Origin: Planctomycetota bacterium
Lineage (GTDB): Bacteria; Planctomycetota; SBBH01; JACQRN01
Assembly (NCBI GenBank): GCA_016206515.1
Contig: JACQRN010000016.1
Span: forward strand, 1-16,825
Reading direction: 5' to 3'
Length of the DNA stretch: 16,825 nucleotides
The notes beneath the pieces are model-generated. The model searched no databases, was not told the origin of the DNA, and worked only from the letters and a program-made list of their open reading frames with translations. How positions within the stretch are numbered: position 1 is the first letter of the stretch; every line of letters starts with the position of its first letter. Position numbers and translations under genes: made by a program. Shown piece by piece: positions 7,674 through 13,637 of the stretch.

Positions 7674-9453
7674 GATCCCGGAAGGAGACCTGGAGGCGAT
7701 TCTCAAGGCGGCCCGGACGGAGGAGCCCGGCGGGGCGTTCGTCGACAGGATCGAGGCAAGGGCACGGGAGATTGCGCCGGGCCGGGCGTCTCGCCTTCCC
7801 CTCTGGGCCTGCGCAGCGGCAGCGGTCGTGAGTTGCGCCGCGTGGCTGTTTCATCGGGGGGATCCGGCGTTGCCGCCGATCGCCAACTACCTCTACCGGA
7901 CCTTGGGCGAGAGACTGGATGCCCGTGACACGGTCGTAGCCGGGGAGGTCGTCTCCTCGGGAGGGATCCTCGACGGGACCACGTTCCGGGTGCGCATCGA
8001 CGACCGGATCCGGGGGACCGGGACGGAGGGGGAGTGGGTCCTCTCGTACCCCCCGAACGACACGGGGGGCCTCTGGCGCCCCGATCGCGGCGCACGCGGG
8101 ATCTTCTTCCTGTCGGAGGGTCGGATGAGGAACGAGACGGACTTCCTCCCTGCCCGTACCGACGACATCTATACGCGGCTCCGGAACCTCCTGCGCGGAT
8201 ATGAGGATGGCTCGGCCCTTCGCACGATCCTGCAGCACCTCGCGACCGTGCCCGCGGAGACGATCCCAGAGGACGCACCCCACGCGATCCAACTGGCCCA
8301 CTGTCTCATCCAGGACGACTGGGCCACGTATACACGGCCATCCGACCTCGCCCGGGACCTGTCGGTCGTCCCCGCCTTCCGCGCCCCCGAGGGGATCCGC
8401 ACGACGATCGCGTTTCTGCGCGAGAACCTGGACACCCCGGCGACCCGACCTGCGCTTTCGCTCCTGGTGACCGCCGGAGGGTACGAGGCGGAGGCGTTCC
8501 TGGCCGAAGCCGTATCGGGACGCCTGGGGGAGGGCGCATCGGCGGAGGCGGGACGTCTGTTGCGGACGCTCGCAACCGGGAACCGGGGAGATGTCCTTCC
8601 CGCGCGTGTCGTCGTCCAGGGCCCGGGGCCGGGAGATGCGCCCGAAGCGTTAGCCGAATACATCTACGGCATCTTCTACCGACTTGCAGACTGCAGAGTC
8701 GGATTGTTCGGCCGCGTTGCGACGCCGGAAGGGGAAGATCTGGAGCGCGGGATGCGCCTGGAATCCGTCGGGATATTCCAGATACCGGACAATTTGAGGG
8801 ATCTGCCGGAGGTATGGGGCAGGCCGATGGACGCCGATCATCGCGAGGATGTCGATCTCGGAGCATACGGACCTGGCACATGGGTTCTGTTGCTGGTCGA
8901 CGAGGCCGGACGATTCGGGGAGGGCGGACCGCAGAGGATCGCGCCGTTGGGCAGCGAGGCAGACGCTTGGGCGCTTGCGGTCAGGATCCGCGCCGTGGCG
9001 CGCCGGGACGCGGCCTTGGCGCCCGCGCTCCTGGCTGAACTCGCGCGCGGGGGCGGGGATCTCCCCTGGAGCACGCCGGAGGATCTGATCGTGGACATCG
9101 CTGCGGTCGGTGACGACGCGGCCGCGCGGGACCTGCGCGCCTGGGCGCGCTCGCAGCCGGAGGGGGACCTGCGCAGCGCGGCGGAGACTGCCGCGGACAG
9201 GATCGATCTCGTCGAGACCGTACGGGCCGACCACACGCGCGCACTGGAGAAGTTCCTCGCCCTGCTCCGCGATCCGGACTGGTCGACGCGCGAGGCCGGG
9301 ACGGACTCCCTTCGCGAGTGGCTGCGCACCCTCGGGCGAGGGGAACTCCTCTGGCTGAAGGACGATCTCGACCGGCGCATGGAGGGGATGGACCCCGAGA
9401 CGCGCACGCGCCTCGACCACCTGCGGGAGGAGTTCCCACTCCTTCAGAGGTAG
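7666..9453 (+). CDS. Large single-pass membrane protein, possible anti-sigma partner
   Basis: The 595-residue protein starts inside the sigma gene behind a strong AGGAGGG. Residues 1-43 would be cytoplasmic, 44-62 form one transmembrane helix (LPLWACAAAAVVSCAAWLF), and the remaining ~530 residues would be exported. No zinc-binding anti-sigma motif (HxxxCxxC) is visible in the short cytoplasmic part. After the helix a beta-rich module ('DTVVAGEVVSSGGILDGTTF', 'FRVRIDDRIRGTG') is followed by alpha-helical segments that look HEAT/ARM-like ('LEKFLALLRDPDWSTREAGT' near the end). Coupling to an ECF factor suggests an anti-sigma or sensor role, but this rests on gene order alone. It could also be an envelope protein in the same operon. 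Confidence 0.6.
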   Translation: MREIPEGDLEAILKAARTEEPGGAFVDRIEARAREIAPGRASRLPLWACAAAAVVSCAAWLFHRGDPALPPIANYLYRTLGERLDARDTVVAGEVVSSGGILDGTTFRVRIDDRIRGTGTEGEWVLSYPPNDTGGLWRPDRGARGIFFLSEGRMRNETDFLPARTDDIYTRLRNLLRGYEDGSALRTILQHLATVPAETIPEDAPHAIQLAHCLIQDDWATYTRPSDLARDLSVVPAFRAPEGIRTTIAFLRENLDTPATRPALSLLVTAGGYEAEAFLAEAVSGRLGEGASAEAGRLLRTLATGNRGDVLPARVVVQGPGPGDAPEALAEYIYGIFYRLADCRVGLFGRVATPEGEDLERGMRLESVGIFQIPDNLRDLPEVWGRPMDADHREDVDLGAYGPGTWVLLLVDEAGRFGEGGPQRIAPLGSEADAWALAVRIRAVARRDAALAPALLAELARGGGDLPWSTPEDLIVDIAAVGDDAAARDLRAWARSQPEGDLRSAAETAADRIDLVETVRADHTRALEKFLALLRDPDWSTREAGTDSLREWLRTLGRGELLWLKDDLDRRMEGMDPETRTRLDHLREEFPLLQR

Positions 9454-9466
9454 CCCTTCTCCCCAT

Positions 9467-9494
9467 CCTCCTGTCTCCTGACTCCCGTCTCCCG
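9467..9494. repeat. Degenerate heptanucleotide tandem repeat, YCTCCYG type (four units)
   Basis: Four 7-bp units are readable (CCTCCTG, TCTCCTG, ACTCCCG, TCTCCCG), using the same variants as the array at 222-263. The array fills most of the 62-nt gap between the membrane-protein stop at 9453 and the proposed tadB start at 9516. Confidence 0.75.
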
Positions 9495-9515
9495 TGTTGT
9501 CATAATCCCCCCGCC

Positions 9516-10352
9516 TTGCCCTTCCCCCTGGCGTGCGCCCTGGTGTTCGGCTCGGTCCTGCTGGCGTCGCTGGCGGCCGTGGAGGGGCTCGCGGGGGTAT
9601 GGGAGAGGGCGCGGGGACGGTACGTGAACGCCGCCGAGGAGTCGCTCGATGCGGCGTGGCTCACGTGGCCGGCGAGGCGGGTCCTGGGGGCGGGGATCGC
9701 ATCCGCGTTCGTGCTGGGCGGGGCGTGCGCGCTGGCGCACCCGGCGTGGGCGCCCGCGGGGGCTGGCGTAGGGCTGCTCCTTCCCCTCGGGGCGCTCTGG
9801 ACGCTGGCGCGAAGAAGGGCGGAACGCGCGCGCGCGGCGCTCCCGGAGGCGCTTGAGGCGATCTCGCGCTCCCTGCGCGCGGGGAGCGCGCTCCCCCAGG
9901 CGGTCTCGCGCGCCGCCGGGAGCGTCGCGGGGCCGATGGGGCGCGAGCTGGCGCTCGTCTCCCGCGAACTCGGCCTGGGGGTCCCGCTGGAGGAGGCGCT
10001 CTCGCACTGGCACGAGCGCGTCGGCGACGCGGACCTCGCGCTCGCCGTCGAGGGGATCCGGCTCGCGCAGGAGGTCGGCGGAACGCTCTCCGAGACGCTT
10101 CAGAACCTCGTCGTGACCGTCCGGGAGCGCCGCAGGGCCCAGGCGCGGCTGAATGCGCTCACCGCCCAGGGGAGGATGCAGGCGTGGGTCGTCGGACTCC
10201 TGCCGTTCGGCCTCGCCGGGTTCCTCGCCTGGATGGACCCGGAGGGGATGGCGGAATTCCTGCGGCGCCCGGCGGGGGTGTCGCTCGTGGCGCTCGCCGC
10301 GATCCTCCAGGCGGTCGGGATCGCGTGGATCCGGTGGATCGTCCGGCCGTAG
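9516..10352 (+). CDS. tadB: Tad/Flp pilus inner-membrane platform protein TadB
   Basis: From TTG 9516 the protein is 278 residues: two N-terminal hydrophobic segments, a T2SSF domain ('ALPEALEAISRSLRAGSALP', 'GVPLEEALSHWHERVGDADL', 'RLAQEVGGTLSETLQNL'), then a C-terminus with two membrane segments. 'QGRMQAWVVGLLPFGLAGFL', 'WMDPEGM' and the final 'IAWIRWIV' are typical of TadB rather than TadC. TadB helps form the inner-membrane platform on which the TadA ATPase acts. The frame is open upstream to 9318, but that part overlaps the preceding gene in another phase and does not look like a TadB N-terminus; TTG 9516 gives a hydrophobic start (MPFPLACALVFGS). No Shine-Dalgarno sequence is evident, and neither tadA nor tadC is adjacent. 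Confidence 0.85.
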   Translation: MPFPLACALVFGSVLLASLAAVEGLAGVWERARGRYVNAAEESLDAAWLTWPARRVLGAGIASAFVLGGACALAHPAWAPAGAGVGLLLPLGALWTLARRRAERARAALPEALEAISRSLRAGSALPQAVSRAAGSVAGPMGRELALVSRELGLGVPLEEALSHWHERVGDADLALAVEGIRLAQEVGGTLSETLQNLVVTVRERRRAQARLNALTAQGRMQAWVVGLLPFGLAGFLAWMDPEGMAEFLRRPAGVSLVALAAILQAVGIAWIRWIVRP

Positions 10353-10358
10353 GAAATC

Positions 10359-10386
10359 AGGAATGAGGAATGAGGAATGAGGAATG
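10359..10386 (+). repeat. Perfect AGGAATG heptanucleotide array (four units)
   Basis: Four exact AGGAATG units follow a degenerate one just after the tadB stop. Each unit holds an AGGA and an ATG. An AGGA in one unit lies 7 nt before the ATG of the next, so the array is a series of Shine-Dalgarno/start-codon pairs that cycle through all three frames (ATGs at 10363, 10370, 10377 and 10384). The ATG at 10377 is in the purN frame. Confidence 0.85.
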
Positions 10387-11006
10387 AGAACCGAACCCTG
10401 CGCCTCGCGGTCCTGTTCTCGGGGACGGGCCGGACCCTCGAAAACCTCCAGGAGAAGATCGCGCGCGGGGAGATCCCCGCCCGGATCGTCCTGGCGCTCG
10501 CCAGCGGTTCCGAATGCGGCGGGATCGCGCGCGCGCGCCGGCTCGGGCTCCCCCTGGAGATCGTCGACCGCCGCGCGCACCCCGACCGGAAGAGGTTCGA
10601 CGAGCGGATCCTGCGCGCGCTGGAGGCACACCCCGCGGACCTCGTCTGCCTCGCCGGCTGGCTCTACCTGTTCCCCCTCCCCGCCGAGTGGCGAGGGAGG
10701 GTCCTGAACATCCACCCCGCGCTCCTGCCGCGGCACGGCGGGCGCGGGTTCCACGGCGAGCGCGTCCACCGCGCGGTCCTGGAGGCGGGCGAGAAAGAGA
10801 GCGGGTGCACGGTCCACCTCGCCGACGACCGGTACGACCACGGCCCGACGGTCCTCCAGAGGCGCGTCCCGGTGCTGCCGGGGGACACCCCCGACACGCT
10901 TGGGACAAGGGTCTTCGCCGAGGAGTGCATCGCCTACCCCGAGGCGGTCCGCGCCTTCGCCGCGGGGACGATCCCGGGGCAGGCGCTCCCGCCGGTCCGA
11001 CCGTGA
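10377..11006 (+). CDS. purN: Phosphoribosylglycinamide formyltransferase
   Basis: This enzyme transfers a formyl group from 10-formyltetrahydrofolate to glycinamide ribonucleotide, the third step of de novo purine synthesis, in the cytoplasm. The 209-residue protein shows the substrate-binding loop ('LFSGTGRTLENLQ') and the catalytic Asn-x-His of 'VLNIHPALLPRHGG'. It also has the conserved 'ESGCTVHLADDRYDHGPTVL' containing the catalytic Asp. The 'GRGFHGERVH' and 'RRVPVLPGDTPDTL' variants are ones I associate with planctomycete-type PurN. The start ATG 10377 is supplied by the AGGAATG repeat array. The stop is 10 nt before the next gene on the same strand. Confidence 0.92.
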   Translation: MRNENRTLRLAVLFSGTGRTLENLQEKIARGEIPARIVLALASGSECGGIARARRLGLPLEIVDRRAHPDRKRFDERILRALEAHPADLVCLAGWLYLFPLPAEWRGRVLNIHPALLPRHGGRGFHGERVHRAVLEAGEKESGCTVHLADDRYDHGPTVLQRRVPVLPGDTPDTLGTRVFAEECIAYPEAVRAFAAGTIPGQALPPVRP

Positions 11007-11016
11007 ACGGCTCGCC

Positions 11017-12585
11017 GTGACCGGTACGCGCGTCGTCGCCTGTGTCGAGGTCGACCCCGCCGCGGGGCCGCTGGGGCTGCGCGAGCGGCACGGCGAGCCG
11101 ATCCTGGGAAAGCCCGCCGTCCGGCATGTCCTGGAGGCGCTCGGACGCTGCCGCACCGTGCAGGAGACCGTTCTGACCTCCGTGTCCAGCGCCGGGATCG
11201 ACCGCGCCTGGATCGAGGGGCTGACCGTCCGGACGCTCATCCGGGAGTTCCCGGATATCCCGGACCGGCCGTGGCTGCGCCGCGCGCGACTCTGGGCGCG
11301 CGATTCCTGGCGCGGCGGGCTCTTCTGGACGACCGCCTTCGACGAGGAGGGGCGGCCGGGGCTGATGCACGAGGCCGCGACCTCCTCCGGGGCGGACCTT
11401 CTCGTGCGGGTCCCGGCGACCGCCGTCTGGCTCGACCCCGGGCGGCTCGACCGCCTCGTCGAGCACCACCTGCGGATCAGCGACACCTTCGAGGTCGCCT
11501 TCACGAAGGCGCCGCCCGGCCTCGCGCCAGAGTCGTACACCGTGGGGGTCCTGGCGAAGATGGCGAGGCTTGGGCGCACGCCGCGCGAGATGTTCGCCTA
11601 CCGCCCCGACGACCCCGTGAGCGACCCGGCGAAGAAGCCGTGCGCCCTGCACCTGCCCGAGGCGGTGGTGCGGACCCCCCTGCGGCTCCTGGCCGATACG
11701 AGACGTGGACGGCGCCTCGCCGAACGCCTCGCCGACAGGGGCCTGCGCCCCGGGGAGGCGCGCGACGAGGAGATCGCCTCCGCGATCGGACGCGCCCCTT
11801 CCCTGGAATTCGCCGACGGACCCCGCGCGATCCTCGTGGAGGCGATCCGCGAAGAGGCGGGGAACGCCCCGGCACACCTGACCGAGGACGGGTTTGCGCG
11901 CGCCCTCCCGTGGTTCGGATCGCTCGACGACATCACAGTGACCCTCGGGGGGGGCGGCGAGCCCATGCGCCATCCCTCCCTCCCCGCCTGGGTGCGCCGG
12001 GCGCGCCAGGCCGGGGCACTGGGGATCGCGGTACAAAGCCGCGGCGAGGGGGACGACGCCGCCTGGGAGGCGCTCCTGGAGGCCGCGCCGGATCTCGTCG
12101 AGATCCGGATCGATGCGACGGACGACGAGGAGGGGCCTTCGAAGCGCGCCCGATGGATCCTCGAACGCGCGCCGAAGGAGAAGGGGGGGCCGCTCCTGGT
12201 CGTTTCGCGCGAGAAGAGGATCGACCGCGAGGAGCGGATCGAGCCGTTCGTGGACGACTGGCTCGCGCGCGGGGCGTGGCCGGTCATCCGGCCCACGGCT
12301 GCCTACGCCGGCGCACGGTCGGACCTCTCCCCCGTGCGTCTGCTCCCGGCCGAACGCCACGCCTGCCTGCGCCTTCGCCGGGAGATCTGTCTCCGTGCCG
12401 ACGGCCGCTGGGGCGTATGCTCGATGGACCTCGCCGGGGCGCTGCCATCCCCCCCGGTCTGCGCCGGACCGGAGGCTTGGCAGACAAGCCCGCTCGCAAG
12501 CCTGCGCGACACGCACCTGTCGCTCGCGTGGGATCGCCTCCCCCGTCCCTGCCAAACCTGCCTCGACTGGGACCGGACAGGCTGA
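11017..12585 (+). CDS. SPASM-domain protein with a cytidylyltransferase-like N-terminus and a cysteine-less radical-SAM-like core
   Basis: From GTG 11017 the protein is 522 residues. The N-terminal ~200 residues recall nucleotidyltransferase-type folds ('PILGKPAVRHVLEALGRCRT', 'HEAATSSGADLLVRVPATAV'). Residues ~262-440 read like a radical SAM barrel, including the GGE-type motif (GGGGEP, 311-316). Where the CxxxCxxC cluster should follow the first strand (about 269-288, 'PRAILVEAIREEAGNAPAHL') there is no cysteine. The C-terminus is SPASM-like with Cys450, 458, 468, 482, 512 and 515 ('ICLRADGRWGVCSMD', 'RPCQTCLDWD'), the pattern that binds auxiliary iron-sulfur clusters. It resembles the 'spiro-SPASM' type of uncharacterised proteins, from memory. 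The reaction is unknown. It ends 7 nt before a hairpin shared with the convergent gene. Confidence 0.75.
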   Translation: MTGTRVVACVEVDPAAGPLGLRERHGEPILGKPAVRHVLEALGRCRTVQETVLTSVSSAGIDRAWIEGLTVRTLIREFPDIPDRPWLRRARLWARDSWRGGLFWTTAFDEEGRPGLMHEAATSSGADLLVRVPATAVWLDPGRLDRLVEHHLRISDTFEVAFTKAPPGLAPESYTVGVLAKMARLGRTPREMFAYRPDDPVSDPAKKPCALHLPEAVVRTPLRLLADTRRGRRLAERLADRGLRPGEARDEEIASAIGRAPSLEFADGPRAILVEAIREEAGNAPAHLTEDGFARALPWFGSLDDITVTLGGGGEPMRHPSLPAWVRRARQAGALGIAVQSRGEGDDAAWEALLEAAPDLVEIRIDATDDEEGPSKRARWILERAPKEKGGPLLVVSREKRIDREERIEPFVDDWLARGAWPVIRPTAAYAGARSDLSPVRLLPAERHACLRLRREICLRADGRWGVCSMDLAGALPSPPVCAGPEAWQTSPLASLRDTHLSLAWDRLPRPCQTCLDWDRTG

Positions 12586-12586
12586 C

Positions 12587-12621
12587 AAAAAACCGGGCCG
12601 GCTCGATCCGAGCCGGCCCGG
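12587..12621 (-). terminator. Intrinsic terminator of the minus-strand thioredoxin-like operon
   Basis: A perfect 13-bp GC-rich stem (12593-12605 with 12609-12621, loop ATC) is followed, on the minus strand, by six T residues (12592-12587). It lies 23 nt past the stop of the minus-strand gene ending at 12645. On the plus strand the same hairpin follows the SPASM gene stop but has no T-run after it, so it may also slow plus-strand transcription. Confidence 0.88.
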
Positions 12622-12644
12622 CGACTTGCCTCTACGGCTCGGTC

Positions 12645-13577
12645 CTAATCGTCCCGCAGGTTCCGGATCGCCTCGTCGATCGCCTGTCCGACCTCCCGGA
12701 TCCACGGAAATCCACCGCGCAGGACCGCCAAGTCCCGCGCCACCTCATCGGGCCCGGAGGTAGCCACCACCTGCCTCACGCGGGCGAGTCCGAGATCCCT
12801 GCATGCCGCCAGGCCCCGATCGGCCTCGGCGACGAAGTCCACGTAGCCGGAACGGAGCCCCTGCCCCCGCAGGCGCCTGAACTCGCGGATCGCACCCTTG
12901 ACATCCCCGGCCCGAAGGAGCCGCCACCCTTCCACCAGCCCCCCGTCGATCTCCTGGATCCGCCGGTCGTGCCGGCTCACAAGGTCCGGACAACTCTTGT
13001 CCGCGGCGTCGAGCACCCCGACCAGTTCCCCGGCCGCGACGACCCCGGTCCGGCGCGAGATCTCGTTGCCCAGCGGGTCGCACAGCACCAGCGTCGGGCT
13101 CGATTGCACGCGGTAGCGCGACAGGATCTCGGCATTCCGGGCGTCGTCGACGTCGAGTTCCACCCAGCGGAAGTTCCCGACGTGCGGCGCCGTGCGCGCA
13201 TCCGAGAAGGCCATGCGCCGCATCAGTTCGCACCCGCAGACCTCGGTCTTGCCTGCCGGGGTGGTGGTGCGACAGTAGAAGAACAGCACGATGGGGCGTG
13301 CCTCGCCGGCCGGACGGACGTACTGCTTCACCGTCGCCGCGTCGTACGGGGCCTCCGGACTGTACTGCGCCAGGTCCGGCCCGACGGCCGACGGCCCGCC
13401 GAGCGTGACGGGCGTCCCCTCCTCCAACCGAACCGGCAAGGGATTCGGTTCGAACCGCATCCTCTCCGCGGCGGGACCCGCCGCGTTCCCGCCGGGGCAT
13501 CACCCCGCCTCCGACGGCACATACGCCGCCCCCACGAGGATCCCCACCACCGATACCCATTTCACCCATGTACGCAT
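12645..13577 (-). CDS. Exported thioredoxin-like selenoprotein with N-terminal Sec-Cys (paralog 1)
   Basis: Starting from ATG 13577-13575, which has GGGGAGG 6 nt upstream, the frame encodes a signal peptide (MRTWVKWVSVVGILVGAAYV, then PSEAG). It then has TGA as codon 26 (13502-13500), TGC as codon 27, and runs on to TAA-free coding up to the stop at 12645. Read with Sec at UGA the product is 310 residues. A thioredoxin-like domain spans about 85-175: 'IVLFFYC' (Cys102), a CxC motif (Cys114, Cys116 in 'VCGCELMRR'), 'ELDVDDARNAEILSRYRV' and the cis-Pro motif SSPT (Pro161). A helical, TPR-like C-terminus follows ('VKGAIREFRRLRGQGL'). A UGA-as-stop reading leaves a 25-residue peptide, or an internal start at 13460 that lacks any export signal. 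The next gene upstream is a paralog with the same layout. Its role is unknown, probably thiol/selenol redox or metal binding outside the cytoplasm. Confidence 0.8.
13468..13484 (-). promoter_or_regulatory. Candidate bacterial SECIS hairpin of paralog 1
   Basis: Beginning 15 nt after the UGA (minus strand), GCGGCGGGTCCCGCCGC can fold into a 6-7 bp all-GC stem with apical loop GGUCC (or GUC). The apical loop starts about 21 nt after the UGA and begins with GG. Bacterial SECIS elements lie just downstream of the UGA inside the coding sequence, and the E. coli fdhF element also has a 17-nt upper hairpin with GGUC at its tip. The fold was drawn by eye. Confidence 0.6.
13500..13502 (-). other. In-frame UGA read as selenocysteine (codon 26, paralog 1)
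   Basis: TGA on the minus strand at 13502-13500 lies between a signal peptide and a continuous thioredoxin-like frame, and is followed directly by TGC (13499-13497). The preceding residues are SEAG. The paralog at 13638-14588 has UGA-UGC at exactly the same codon numbers. Confidence 0.78.
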
Positions 13578-13637
13578 GCCCAACCTCCCCTCGGAAACAC
13601 CCCGCCCGCTTATGCTATGTCCCATGAAGTGAATCCC

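Noticed and set aside
222..10386. CRISPR array
   Set aside because: The short 7-bp tandem units have no spacers, no ~30-bp repeats and no cas genes nearby.
12593..12621. Strong terminator for the plus-strand SPASM gene
   Set aside because: The T-run exists only on the minus strand, so efficient intrinsic termination is supported only for the minus-strand operon.
13460..13502. Internal ATG 13460 as the real start of paralog 1 (and GTG/ATG near 14444 for paralog 2)
   Set aside because: These starts have poorly placed Shine-Dalgarno sequences and discard a well-formed signal peptide that is in frame in both copies with ideal ribosome-binding sites.
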